Positions 29,021 to 40,078 of a stretch of 64,000 bases of DNA are shown here, piece after piece. Position 1 is the stretch's first letter, and each line of letters begins with the position of its first letter. The notes beneath the pieces are model-generated. The model saw nothing but the letters and a program-made list of their open reading frames with translations. It had not been told where the DNA came from and did not search any database. Source of the DNA: Lysobacter sp. Root690 (GTDB taxonomy: Bacteria; Pseudomonadota; Gammaproteobacteria; Xanthomonadales; Xanthomonadaceae); NCBI RefSeq assembly GCF_001427785.1, contig NZ_LMHM01000017.1:146662-210661 (forward strand), read 5' to 3'. A program made the translations under genes and the position numbers.

Positions 29021-29905
29021 CTACCCAACCTCAACCCGCCCCGGCAACCACCCCATCGCAAACTCCCGCAACAGCTTCACCTTCGCCGAGCGCCGCAAAT
29101 CCGGATGCACCGCGAACCACAACTCCGTCGGCACCTCCGCCATCGGCCCCGACAACCGCTTCACCCCACCGGCCGCATCGGCGTAGTAACACGGCAACAA
29201 CGCCCGCCCGATCCCGGCCTGACAGGCCGCCAACGCCGCCGGCAGCGAATTGACCCGCATCGCGATCCGCTCATCGCCCACATGCGCGCGCAACCAATGC
29301 GCCGACGACAGATGCGACAACGCATCGTCGAACCCGACCCACTCACCCTCGGCCAACCCCGAACGCTTGCCGACCTTCGCCCCGCTGGCGACATACACCG
29401 CGGTCGAAATCGACGCGATCCGCCGCACCGACAACCCATCGGGCATCAACGCACTCGCGCGCAAGGCCACATCCGCATCGGGCTGCTGCAAATTGACGAA
29501 CGCATTGGCCACGCTCAGATCGCAACGCACCGATGGATGCTGTGCAGAAAACGCTACGCACATCCGCGCCGCCACCGCGGCCAAGGTGTCGGGAATGGTG
29601 ATCCGCAACCGCCCCTGCGCCTGCGCATCGCGCCCGGCCAACTGCCGCTGCAGCCGATCGGCATCGTCGAGAATCCGCTGCGCTCCGGCGATCGCGATCG
29701 CCCCTGCTTCGGTGGCGACATAACCGCTGCGGCTGCGCCGGAACAAAGCCGCGCCCGCGCGCGCCTCGATCGCCGCCAAGCGCCGGAACGCGCTGGAATG
29801 ATCCAGCGCCAAGGCCTTGGCCGCGCCGCTCAGGCTGCCGTGCGCGCCGATCGCGCGCAGCAGTTCGAAATCCTCCAAAGACAACCGAGCTTGTCGCATC
29901 CGCAA
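29021..29905 (-). CDS. LysR-family transcriptional regulator
   Basis: A 294-residue LysR regulator. The helix-turn-helix is in residues 6-65 (LEDFELLRAIGAHGSLSGAA, then ALDHSSAFRRLAAIEARAG). The ligand domain follows, with GRLRITIPDTLAAVAARM and PDADVALRAS. The ending FAMGWLPGRVEVG is unusual but in a credible place. It is divergent from the glutathione transferase and SMR genes (80 bp between starts), so those are plausible targets. The start MRMRQARLSLEDFE gives a normal N-terminus; the second methionine two codons on is equally possible. The effector is unknown. Confidence 0.88.
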   Translation of the reverse strand: MRMRQARLSLEDFELLRAIGAHGSLSGAAKALALDHSSAFRRLAAIEARAGAALFRRSRSGYVATEAGAIAIAGAQRILDDADRLQRQLAGRDAQAQGRLRITIPDTLAAVAARMCVAFSAQHPSVRCDLSVANAFVNLQQPDADVALRASALMPDGLSVRRIASISTAVYVASGAKVGKRSGLAEGEWVGFDDALSHLSSAHWLRAHVGDERIAMRVNSLPAALAACQAGIGRALLPCYYADAAGGVKRLSGPMAEVPTELWFAVHPDLRRSAKVKLLREFAMGWLPGRVEVG

Positions 29906-29985
29906 GCAATCCTTGTGATCGCGCCGTATTCACGGCGAAGGCCCGCGCGGGGAGAGTAGCGCCACTCCTCCACGGATACACGGCC

Positions 29986-30630
29986 ATGAAGCTCTACTAC
30001 ACCCCGCACACCTGCTCGTTCGCACCGCACATCGTCCTGCGCGAACTCGGCATCGACGCCGAACTGCGCCGCGTGCGCATCGGCCCGGACCCGATCGTCG
30101 TCGCCGACGGCCGCGACTTCCGCGAACTCAGCCCGCTGGGTTACGTGCCGCTGCTGGAACTCGACGACGGCCGCATCCTGCACGAAGGCGTCGCCATTGT
30201 GCAGTACCTCGCCGACCAGCACCCGGGCAGCGATCTCGCTCCGCCGCCGGGCAGTTTCGAACGGATCGAACTGCAGCAGTGGCTGACCTTCATCAGCTCC
30301 GAACTGCACAAGTTGTTCAGCCCGTGGCTGTTCCATCCCGAATACGGCGACGCCCCGGGCGCGGTCGCGCGCGAGCGCCTGCAGCCGCGCCTGGCCTATG
30401 TCGATCGCCACCTGGCCCAAAATGCCTACGTGCTCGGCAAGACCTTCAGCATCGCCGACGCCTACCTCTACACCATCGCCGGCTGGGCGCGCGCGCTGAA
30501 GATGGACCTGCATCCGTATCCCGCGCTGGATGCCTACCTCGACCGCATCGGCCAGCGCGACAGCGTGCGCGATGCGCTGCGCCGCGAACGCGAGGACGCG
30601 CGCGTCCAACCTGAGCCCGCATCGGCATGA
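29986..30630 (+). CDS. Glutathione S-transferase
   Basis: A 214-residue glutathione transferase resembling bacterial beta-class enzymes. The thioredoxin-like N-terminal domain (1-80) has MKLYYTPHTCSFAPHIVLRE, with Cys10 in the position of the beta-class catalytic cysteine. It also has the cis-proline in GYVPLLELDDGR and the glutathione-binding ILHEGVAIVQYLADQ. The helical C-terminal domain (88-200) has the N-capping box FSIADAYLYTI. It detoxifies electrophiles or takes part in redox reactions. Its stop overlaps the start of the SMR transporter gene (ATGA), so the two form an operon divergent from a LysR regulator. Confidence 0.92.
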   Translation: MKLYYTPHTCSFAPHIVLRELGIDAELRRVRIGPDPIVVADGRDFRELSPLGYVPLLELDDGRILHEGVAIVQYLADQHPGSDLAPPPGSFERIELQQWLTFISSELHKLFSPWLFHPEYGDAPGAVARERLQPRLAYVDRHLAQNAYVLGKTFSIADAYLYTIAGWARALKMDLHPYPALDAYLDRIGQRDSVRDALRREREDARVQPEPASA

Positions 30631-30956
30631 AAACCTCGACCGCGTGGACCATGCTGATCGCCGCCGGCCTGATCGACGTGGCCTGGGCCTTGTCGATGAA
30701 GTTGTCGCAGGGCTACACCCGGCCGGGCTGGACCGCGGTGTCGGTCATCACCCTGATCGCCTTCGTCTGGTTGCTGGGCCGCGCGCTGACCGCCTTGCCG
30801 GTCGGCAGCGCGTACGCGGTGTGGACCGGTATCGGCGCGGCCGGCACGGTGTTGCTGGGCGCGATGGTGTTTGGCGAATCGATCACCGCGATGAAGCTGG
30901 GTGGAGTGGGGTTGATCGTTGCGGGCATCGTGGTGCTGCGCGGCGCGCCGGCGTGA
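30627..30956 (+). CDS. SugE/Gdx-like SMR efflux protein with Asp in place of the key Glu
   Basis: A 109-residue four-span inner-membrane protein of the small multidrug resistance family, by its SugE-like motifs TALPVGSAYAVWTGIGAAG and VLLGAMVFGES. SugE/Gdx proteins export guanidinium or quaternary ammonium ions in exchange for protons through an antiparallel dimer. The central membrane glutamate, normally in GLxEVxW, is replaced by aspartate at residue 17 (AAGLIDVAWALSMK). That residue binds both substrate and proton, so coupling or specificity may be altered. The ATG overlaps the glutathione transferase stop. It could also represent a subfamily with a different substrate. Confidence 0.88.
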   Translation: MKTSTAWTMLIAAGLIDVAWALSMKLSQGYTRPGWTAVSVITLIAFVWLLGRALTALPVGSAYAVWTGIGAAGTVLLGAMVFGESITAMKLGGVGLIVAGIVVLRGAPA

Positions 30957-31103
30957 GCGATCCGGAGCGTCGGCGGTCCGCGTCGTATCCAATCGACGCG
31001 GTCGCCGCTCGCGCCGTTTCTGCAGGGGTTATCTGAAAAAGCGAAGCGACCGCGAACTTATCGCCGCAACCGCCACCGCGCCATACCCGCACGCCCAATC
31101 ACG

Positions 31104-31598
31104 TCATTCCTTACGCCACTGCGAAATCGCCGTCGTCCCATTGCCTGTCGCCGACGCCGGCACCTGATAGGTCAGCACATCGCCCTTCAACTCGTACTTG
31201 CGCACTTGCCTGGTGCCCTCCCAATTCGGAAACAAGGACTGCGCGATCTCGAACACAATCGTCCCGCTCGCCGGTTCCAACCGCACCCGCCCGACATGCG
31301 CGCTCATGCGCATCACCGCATCCTCGTATTCGGCCGCCGTGCCGCGACCCTTGTCGCCGCTCGCGAACACCTGCGTGCCGGCGCGAAAAATTTGCAGCGA
31401 ATAACGTCCCTGGCGATCCACCATCAAACGCCCTCGCGGATGCTCGCCGTAACCGTGCACGCGGCGGCCGTCGGCGTGCAGCGTATCGGCCGCCACCAAC
31501 ACCCAGGTCCCCTCCAACGACGGCGTCTTTTCCGCCGCGCCGGCCGCGCCTCCGTACACCAATGCCGCAATCACGCACAACGCCCGCAACCGTTTCAT
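31104..31598 (-). CDS. Secreted lipocalin-like domain protein
   Basis: A 164-residue exported protein with a signal peptide (MKRLRALCVIAALVYGGAAG, cleaved near AAEK). The mature part matches the lipocalin-like_5 pattern: SLEGTWVLVAADTLHADGR, then GRLMVDRQGRYSLQIF, the central VGRVRLEPASGTIVFE, and a last strand DVLTYQVPASATGNG. Such small beta-barrels may bind hydrophobic ligands in the periplasm; the ligand is unknown. The start MKRLRAL is preferred over MNCAGES because of signal-peptide geometry. It is divergent from a LysR regulator with about 108 bp between starts, suggesting regulation by it. Confidence 0.78.
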   Translation of the reverse strand: MKRLRALCVIAALVYGGAAGAAEKTPSLEGTWVLVAADTLHADGRRVHGYGEHPRGRLMVDRQGRYSLQIFRAGTQVFASGDKGRGTAAEYEDAVMRMSAHVGRVRLEPASGTIVFEIAQSLFPNWEGTRQVRKYELKGDVLTYQVPASATGNGTTAISQWRKE

Positions 31599-31706
31599 CG
31601 ACTCACCCGCGCAATTCAAACCAGTGCGCAGCCTAGCCAGCGCGCGGCGAGACCAACATCCGTTGCGCTATATTCCAGTCATGACGAAACGTAATGGATG
31701 GCCGCG

Positions 31707-32558
31707 ATGAAGCCGCTGGATCTCAAAGCCGTCCACGCCTTCGTGCTGATCGCCGACCTGCGCAGCTTCACCCGCGCCGCCGATGCGCTGGGCAGCACCC
31801 AGTCGGGCGTGAGCGTGTTGCTCAAGCGCCTGGAACGCCGCCTCGATCGCCACCTGATCGAACGCACCCCGCGCCTGATCCGCCTGTCCGCCGAAGGCCA
31901 GGCCTTTCTCGAGCCCGCGCGCGTCCTGCTCGCGGCGCATCAGCGCGCGCTCGATCCCGCGCCGGCCGAGCATCGCCGTCTCATCGTCGGTCTCAGCCAC
32001 CAACTCGTCGGCACCGAACTGCCGACCTTACTGCGCGACTTGCGCGAGCAAGACCCCGCGCTCGTGGTCGAGCTGCGCGTGCAGACCTCGCGCGAAGCGA
32101 TCAAGGCCCACGACGACGGCCACCTCGATGCAGCTATCGTCCTGCAAGCGCACGACCCGCGCCGCAACGCACGCCGCCTGTACGCCGAACCCTTCGGCTG
32201 GATCGCCGCGCATTCCATGCAGCACCGCGCCGGCCAACCGTTACGACTGGCCACCCAGGGCGAATCCTGCGGTATCCGCGCCGCCGCCGTGCGCGCGTTG
32301 GACGAAGCCGGCATCGCCTGGACCGAAACCTTCATCGGCCAGGGCGCCGCCGTGCTCGGTGCCGCCGCGACCGCGGGCCTCGCCGTCGCGTTGCTGCCGT
32401 GTCGCGTCGCCCCGCACGGCACCGCCGACCTCGGTGCGCGCCTGGGGTTGCCGGCGTTGCCGAAGTTCGATGTGGTGCAGCATGCCAACCTCAGTGATCG
32501 GCGTGATCGCGCGGCCTTGCGCACGATCGCCGCGGCGTTGCGGGCGGGAATCGGATAA
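31707..32558 (+). CDS. LysR-family transcriptional regulator
   Basis: A 283-residue LysR regulator starting MKPLDLKAVHAFVLIADLRS, with an alternative start three codons earlier. The winged helix has FTRAADALGSTQSGVSVLLKRLE, an unusual glycine- and serine-rich recognition region. The effector domain (about 90-280) begins RRLIVGLSHQLVGTELPTLL and contains the IGQGAAVLGAAATAGLAVALL segment typical of the second subdomain. No ligand can be inferred. It is divergent from the lipocalin-like gene and followed by REP sequences and a RAYT gene. Confidence 0.88.
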   Translation: MKPLDLKAVHAFVLIADLRSFTRAADALGSTQSGVSVLLKRLERRLDRHLIERTPRLIRLSAEGQAFLEPARVLLAAHQRALDPAPAEHRRLIVGLSHQLVGTELPTLLRDLREQDPALVVELRVQTSREAIKAHDDGHLDAAIVLQAHDPRRNARRLYAEPFGWIAAHSMQHRAGQPLRLATQGESCGIRAAAVRALDEAGIAWTETFIGQGAAVLGAAATAGLAVALLPCRVAPHGTADLGARLGLPALPKFDVVQHANLSDRRDRAALRTIAAALRAGIG

Positions 32559-32597
32559 TCGCGCCGGCGATTCCGGCTTCGCCGGCTCGCGCAGATG

Positions 32598-32680
32598 GCG
32601 GTCGCGGCTCGCGCTGCTCCTGCATGGCCTGCGGCTGCTACGTATGCCCCTTAAGGAGCGGCGCGAGCCGCGACCGCGCA
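32598..32680. repeat. Inverted REP pair downstream of the RAYT gene
   Basis: A reverse copy (32598-32624, ggtcgcggctcgcgctgctc) and a forward copy (32651-32680, aaggagcggcgcgagccgcg) lie next to the RAYT stop codon. Flanking REPs are the hallmark of RAYT genes. Confidence 0.75.
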
Positions 32681-32727
32681 ACCAAACGCCGGGACCGCTA
32701 CCCCGATTCACAACCACACCACCAAAA

Positions 32728-33219
32728 TCACCTGCGCGCCCAAACCGCGCCCCAATACGGATACTCCCGCACCCTTCGCACCAATCCCGCGCGCACCGGA
32801 TTCATCACCACATACCGCGCCTCGGCCAACAGCGCTTCTTCCCGGCGCAAAGCACGATCGTGATACGCCTGCGCCCACACCGCCGACGGCACCACCGCGC
32901 CTAATGCCGCCCGCACCCGCCGCGAACTCGAACATTTGAGCTGCCGCGCCAAGGCCGGTACCGAATCCCCCGGACCCAGCTCGACCACCCCGTGCCAGTG
33001 GTCCGGCATCAGCACCCAGGCCAACAAGGTCGAATGCCGCCACGACCGCGCATCCAACAGCGCGCCGATCGCCGCTTCGGCCAAGTGCGCATCGGCAAAC
33101 CACGGCAATCGCTGCTCAGTCACGAAGGTGAGCAAGTAAATCCGATGCGCTTCACAGGCACGTCCGCGTCGCAGCGCAGCATGGCCTCGGATCGGGAGGA
33201 GGGCATTCGATTCGTCCAT
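32728..33219 (-). CDS. REP-associated tyrosine transposase (RAYT, Y1 family)
   Basis: A 163-residue Y1/TnpA_REP-type nuclease. The HUH motif is VLMPDHWHGVVEL (His-Trp-His). The catalytic tyrosine is expected in ARYVVMNPVRAGLVRRV, a signature of this family. The N-terminal segment HRIYLLTFVTEQRLPWFAD and the middle QLKCSSSRRVRAAL and AQAYHDRALRREE agree. RAYT proteins bind and cleave REP hairpins and are thought to have spread them. The reading is intact and both HUH and Tyr motifs are present. REP pairs flank it on both sides, and the same REP family is scattered through the window, which makes this protein the likely mobiliser; that link is inferred. Confidence 0.87.
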   Translation of the reverse strand: MDESNALLPIRGHAALRRGRACEAHRIYLLTFVTEQRLPWFADAHLAEAAIGALLDARSWRHSTLLAWVLMPDHWHGVVELGPGDSVPALARQLKCSSSRRVRAALGAVVPSAVWAQAYHDRALRREEALLAEARYVVMNPVRAGLVRRVREYPYWGAVWARR

Positions 33220-33618
33220 GCCCGCAGCGTCGTACGGGCAGACATCGCGCCAAATCAGGGAAAGCCACCAGGACGTGTCGGATCAGGCCTGATTTCCACG
33301 TAGCGCCGGCGGCCGAAACAGCGCGTTCGCGGCTCGCGCCGCTCCTACAGTTAGCAACGCAGCATCCGCAGCCCCTGTAACAGCGGCACAAGCCGCGACC
33401 GCGACCCCTCACACCCCAACGCCCCCCCAACCACACGCCCGCGTATCCACCCACCCGCGCGCCCAACCGACCCAACCCACCCAAACCCCCTAGCCAATAC
33501 GGACTATCCCACCCCAGCGACCACCCAAAGCAAGCCGAACCCCACCCCCCGTTTGTTAGACTCGACGCTCTAATCCGTCCCCCAACATTCGAGGCGCGGC
33601 CACGGGGCCGCGAGATAG
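33220..33618. repeat. REP pair and C-rich intergenic tract upstream of aceE
   Basis: A reverse REP at 33321-33350 and a degenerate forward REP at 33373-33404 are followed by a strongly strand-biased C/A-rich run (33412-33490) with no coding sense. The aceE promoter and leader presumably lie at 33490-33618, but I could not place the -35 and -10 boxes. Confidence 0.6.
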
Positions 33619-36324
<2,706 letters not shown>

Positions 36325-36353
36325 TATCTCTCCATTAGGCCCAATTCAAAAAA

Positions 36354-36377
36354 GGCGGCCAGTTGGCCGCCTTTTTT
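36354..36377. terminator. Bidirectional rho-independent terminator after aceE
   Basis: The stem ggcggcc / ggccgcc with loop agtt is followed by six T on the plus strand and preceded by six A, so it works in both directions. It serves aceE and the minus-strand island operon ending at 36414, and it marks the island's left edge. Confidence 0.92.
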
Positions 36378-36413
36378 GATCAAATATCTGAATAAAATGT
36401 CCTGAATGCGGTG

Positions 36414-37430
36414 TCAAACAATGACGCGGCTGAAGAACGGATAGTGTCGATAGAATAGTTTATAACTTTCTATTGCCTGTCTGGTTTTCTCAGGCGCGCC
36501 TTTAACGAGTCTGATGCCAAGAGATCTGCTGATCTGGCTAGGGCTCTTTGCTGGGAGGCTCTTGTCAATATGAAGGCGTTCACGGACAGACATTTCCGGA
36601 ATGCTAATTCGTATTGGATTGGTTCGAGGAGTGCCCCAGGCTGTGGTCGATAGTTTCCACTGCCTTGTCTTTGTCTCTTGAAGAAATAGTTTCTGATCAA
36701 TTTTGTTGGGAAGAATGACTCCTGTGTGGGTTAGCATCTGTTGTTCGGAGTCGGCATAAACAAAAGATGTTAGGGGTTGAAAGTAATTCCCAGGCGTTCC
36801 TGCCACACCAGCTTTGACCGCATTTTCGACTGCTAGCAAGAGAAGTTTTGAGTATCCATTGCGGTCTAAATCTTCATCAGTCAGCTGGATGGTTGCTGGA
36901 ATGTAGTCCCCCAAGCGCCGTCGAGCTTCGGCAGTCCTCTGCTGTAATAGTTCTATCTGGTTATCTGTGCTTGGGCTAGGGTCTAAAGTGCGCTCGTTTG
37001 CATTGAGCGTGATTTTAAACACATCAAAAGGCCCGAGTTTAGATATAAGCGTCTCAGCTTGTTCAAGATGTCCTCCTGCATCTGCCGCTGACGTAAAATC
37101 GAGCCAGGCAATCACAGGGGATGTTGCGATGAAACCGTCTATAAAGCTTCGTGATGTGCATTGACGATAGTCAATGCAGTTAATTGGAGAGTTCCATTGC
37201 TGTCGATTGAAAACGTGCCTGTCTTCTTCAATGGATATCATTTTTTTTAAGCCTAGCGCAGAGTGCACCAGTTTAAAGTCCTCGGAGTGCGGGCCTGCAA
37301 ATCCTATGTATGCATAATCTTGAATGTGGAACTGAGTTGATCGCGATAGGCGTTGGAGCAGCTCGATGAACACTGCGCGATCTACTGCTTTATTCTGCCG
37401 AAGGCTATAAGGAACGAATCCACCGCTCAC
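36414..37430 (-). CDS. Rossmann-like protein of unknown function, partner of the GHKL ATPase
   Basis: A 338-residue cytoplasmic protein that I cannot assign to a family. The N-terminal half has a possible Rossmann pattern: YAYIGFAGPHSEDFKLVHSA (glycine-rich turn), then MISIEEDRHVFNRQQW (acidic end of the next strand) and VIAWLDFTSA. That is the order of a SAM-binding methyltransferase fold, but no clear catalytic motif is present. The C-terminal half contains FVYADSEQQMLTHTGVILP and a charged helical end. The start overlaps the stop of the ATPase gene by 4 bp, so the two are translationally coupled and probably act together. Base composition is clearly AT-richer than the core genes. The fold assignment is tentative. 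Confidence 0.8.
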   Translation of the reverse strand: MSGGFVPYSLRQNKAVDRAVFIELLQRLSRSTQFHIQDYAYIGFAGPHSEDFKLVHSALGLKKMISIEEDRHVFNRQQWNSPINCIDYRQCTSRSFIDGFIATSPVIAWLDFTSAADAGGHLEQAETLISKLGPFDVFKITLNANERTLDPSPSTDNQIELLQQRTAEARRRLGDYIPATIQLTDEDLDRNGYSKLLLLAVENAVKAGVAGTPGNYFQPLTSFVYADSEQQMLTHTGVILPNKIDQKLFLQETKTRQWKLSTTAWGTPRTNPIRISIPEMSVRERLHIDKSLPAKSPSQISRSLGIRLVKGAPEKTRQAIESYKLFYRHYPFFSRVIV

Positions 37431-38857
37431 TTGGAAGCCCTCGCTAAGATTCTGTCAAAGCAAGCTTCTCCCACGCTGTCCGGGGACATGTCGTCGCGGT
37501 CAAATAGAAATTCTGAAACCAGAAGGATTTCATTTGGTGGTTTTCTGAATTTTATTGAAACCTTGTCATCTCTCGTCTTTGGTGGGCGAGGTAAATTAGG
37601 GACGAATTTCTTTCCGCCTAATCCTTTACGCACATCTGACCATTCGCCTTGCTTAACGGCGAGCTTGGCGCTAAAGGGTTTTACCGCGCTCGCTGATTGT
37701 ATTAGAGCGTCGCGCTGCTTTGTATCTAGTTTCCAATGGTTCGTGAAGTTTGTGAAATGCTTCAACCCTTCACGCATAATATCTTTGACGGTGAGGTATA
37801 GATCAGAACTCGCGTCAATTCCTCGCTTTGTCGTCGTAACAGGAAGTTTTCCCGCATCTGTGCTGTGGAAGCGCACCATGCCCGCGATAGCAATAAACTG
37901 AGGGTGATATGCAGGAACACCAGCTTCCCCCCATCCAGTTAGGCGAGTCTTGTCGCTATAGACCACTACGCGGTCGTTGCAAATTACGCTCCAGCCACAC
38001 TGCTCTTTGTTTCCTGTTGCACCCTGTCCTTCAAGCTCCTGTTCTACTTCCTCTGGCGTAGGGAGGCGTCTATAAAGACCTATGACCAAGTCGACATCTA
38101 CGCCATTGCGGTTAGTTGTGTAAATAAATGGATCAATTCTCTGGTCTTTTGGCATCTTCGGGTCGGACTGCAAAAGCCCGAGAACTGCGGGCTTTATGAC
38201 CTCGCCGTTTAGTTGGATCTGAAAGCCTTTTTGAATTATGAAGCTATAATGGGTTGATATCGTGCTCGCAAGCCGCAAGAGGAACTGGCTTTTTTGATTA
38301 TCGAAATCATGAGAAATGCCGGAGTAAAGCTGGTTGACTTGAATATAAGTGCCATGTGTGCCTCTGACCGATTCAGGAGCGGTTTTTTGCGAGAGGTTTG
38401 TGATCGGTAATTGCCAGTCATCGTCGTCGTCGAGCCAATCCGATGACACCGCAACACGAAAGATCGACCCTTCGTGATTAGTAGTGACACTAGACTCCCG
38501 CCCTATTTTGAACAGGGCCCGCTTCATTCCTATCCCATATAGACCGACAGTTGGAAGCTTCTCAGCCTTCATATCGGCTGGGCGGCCCAGCCGAAAGGCA
38601 TATTTTTCAGCAACTGTTCGAGGAATCCCCCCACAGTTGTCGCTGATTGAAAAAGTGCTCTTGCTGATGTTTAAGCTTGCGTGGTAGCCCTTAAATGGTC
38701 GTTCCCGGTCTTTAGGAGGCCGCTTCGCTATTTGCCGATGTACGCCGTCAATGCAGTTGTCAATTAAGTCAAGGATCGCGTCTTGCAGGTCGATATCGCG
38801 AGTTAGCATTCCGACGAAAAATTCTTTCGATGGACGTGCGTTTGCTACAGCTGCCAT
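37427..38857 (-). CDS. GHKL-type ATPase, MORC/MutL-like
   Basis: A 476-residue protein with a complete HSP90-like ATP-binding (Bergerat) fold: N box AILDLIDNCIDGVH (Asn34), G1 FSISDNCGGIPRT (Asp73) and G2 VGLYGIGMKRALFKIGR (about 105-120). The G2 form YGxGxKxxxxxIG is that of MORC and MutL-type ATPases rather than kinases. A second domain (about 230-370), with WSVICNDRVVVYSDKTRLTG and the lysine in PVTTTKRGID, matches an S5 transducer domain. The C-terminus is basic (SIKFRKPPNEI). Prokaryotic MORC-like ATPases are known from restriction-modification neighbourhoods and probably move or clamp DNA. It lies 20 bp downstream of a cytosine methyltransferase gene and overlaps the Rossmann-like partner. 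Confidence 0.85.
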   Translation of the reverse strand: MAAVANARPSKEFFVGMLTRDIDLQDAILDLIDNCIDGVHRQIAKRPPKDRERPFKGYHASLNISKSTFSISDNCGGIPRTVAEKYAFRLGRPADMKAEKLPTVGLYGIGMKRALFKIGRESSVTTNHEGSIFRVAVSSDWLDDDDDWQLPITNLSQKTAPESVRGTHGTYIQVNQLYSGISHDFDNQKSQFLLRLASTISTHYSFIIQKGFQIQLNGEVIKPAVLGLLQSDPKMPKDQRIDPFIYTTNRNGVDVDLVIGLYRRLPTPEEVEQELEGQGATGNKEQCGWSVICNDRVVVYSDKTRLTGWGEAGVPAYHPQFIAIAGMVRFHSTDAGKLPVTTTKRGIDASSDLYLTVKDIMREGLKHFTNFTNHWKLDTKQRDALIQSASAVKPFSAKLAVKQGEWSDVRKGLGGKKFVPNLPRPPKTRDDKVSIKFRKPPNEILLVSEFLFDRDDMSPDSVGEACFDRILARASK

Positions 38858-38877
38858 GCAGTATCCCTCCTTGCGAA

Positions 38878-40005
38878 CTAGTTAATTTTCTTTGCAATCC
38901 GGGCTAGCAACTCTTCCGCGACGATTGGGCTCACACTATTCCCAATTTGCCTGAATGAGTGCCACTTTGTTGGGTTAAAAACAAACCAATCTGGAAAGCC
39001 CTGTAGACGAGCGGCTTCACGAGGAGATATCACTCTTGAAACTGTCGGATGAATAGGGCGAACAGCTTGATAGCTGCCTCGATCACTATTGGTTCCCGCC
39101 CGAAGCGTTGGGCAGAATCCGTCCAGTCTTAGTCGAGGGGACCTATAGATGCTATCTACTTGTCCCGGTTTTAGCTTTGAGAAACGTTCGATCGTCTCTG
39201 GCGCGTGCTCAGTACCCAAAAAACCAGATACCAACCGCTTTGATCGCAGCCGTGCCAGAGCCTCTGAATTACCGACACCGTCCGGTACTCCGTGCAGCGC
39301 CCGGTTCGCGAAGATACTGTCGGGCAACTCACCAATCTTGCGCCAGCTCTGGGCTTCGGTTTGCCAGTTGGAGCGGACGCTCGGAAGGCCCTTTAGAGCT
39401 GCAGCCACTGTCACGAATTCGGTGGTTTCATGTGGGGAGAAATAGTCTTCATTTATTGTCTCGACTCGATCTGGGTCGAATCCAATAAAGAAAATTCGCG
39501 TTCGGGTTGTTGGGGCTCCGTATCGATGGGCTTCTACGCGGATGGGGTTAAGTCGAATATATGATTTTGGCAGCTGCGACATGGCCTGGTCTACGAACTC
39601 TCGCGTCTTGTCCGACAAGATGCCAGGGACATTCTCGGCTACGTAGAAGGCGGGCATTGTTTCCGAAACCAATCTAAAGAAGTGACCGAACAGATCATTT
39701 CTCGGATCTGCCATTTTCCGTCTTCCGATCAGACTAAATCCTTGGCAAGGAGGGCCTCCAATGAGCCCTGATAGCTGCCGACTTTTTAGTCCTGCGACCT
39801 CAAGTAACTGAGCCCCTGAGAGTTGGGCGACATCTTGCTGAATATGTGCGGTAGTAGGGAAATTCTCCGCGTGCGACTTTGACGCGATGGGATCCAGCTC
39901 GGCGCAGGCCGCGACTCGAAAGCCTGCGCGTGCAGCACCAAGGCTGAGCCCTCCGACGCCGGAGAACAGGTCGATAACGTTTGGTGTTGAATCCGGCTTA
40001 GGCAT
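38878..40005 (-). CDS. DNA (cytosine-5)-methyltransferase
   Basis: A 375-residue C5-methyltransferase with its motifs in order: I VIDLFSGVGGLSLGAARAG, IV LIGGPPCQGFSLIGRR with nucleophile Cys87, VI FYVAENVPGIL, VIII TTRTRIFFIGFD, IX around RVISPREAARLQGFP and X SFRQIGNSVSP. The target recognition domain lies at about 215-300, and the site recognised cannot be read from sequence. I chose the start MPKPDSTPNVIDLF at 40005; the open frame further upstream overlaps the divergent Vsr gene and is unlikely. A Vsr endonuclease is divergent 73 bp away, as is common for Dcm-type enzymes, since T:G mismatches arise from deaminated 5-methylcytosine. It probably heads the three-gene minus-strand operon. 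Confidence 0.93.
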   Translation of the reverse strand: MPKPDSTPNVIDLFSGVGGLSLGAARAGFRVAACAELDPIASKSHAENFPTTAHIQQDVAQLSGAQLLEVAGLKSRQLSGLIGGPPCQGFSLIGRRKMADPRNDLFGHFFRLVSETMPAFYVAENVPGILSDKTREFVDQAMSQLPKSYIRLNPIRVEAHRYGAPTTRTRIFFIGFDPDRVETINEDYFSPHETTEFVTVAAALKGLPSVRSNWQTEAQSWRKIGELPDSIFANRALHGVPDGVGNSEALARLRSKRLVSGFLGTEHAPETIERFSKLKPGQVDSIYRSPRLRLDGFCPTLRAGTNSDRGSYQAVRPIHPTVSRVISPREAARLQGFPDWFVFNPTKWHSFRQIGNSVSPIVAEELLARIAKKIN

Positions 40006-40078
40006 ACGTTGGATGATATGGCAAAACAACTGGTACCGTGGTGGCGAGACGCTGATTGGCGGGAGCTGCCTTGTCGTT
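40006..40078. promoter_or_regulatory. 73-bp divergent promoter region, methyltransferase / Vsr
   Basis: It separates the start codons of the methyltransferase and the Vsr endonuclease, so both promoters must lie here or inside the opposing genes. The Xre protein encoded 450 bp away could act on it as a controller protein. I did not find a convincing C-box dyad. Confidence 0.4.
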
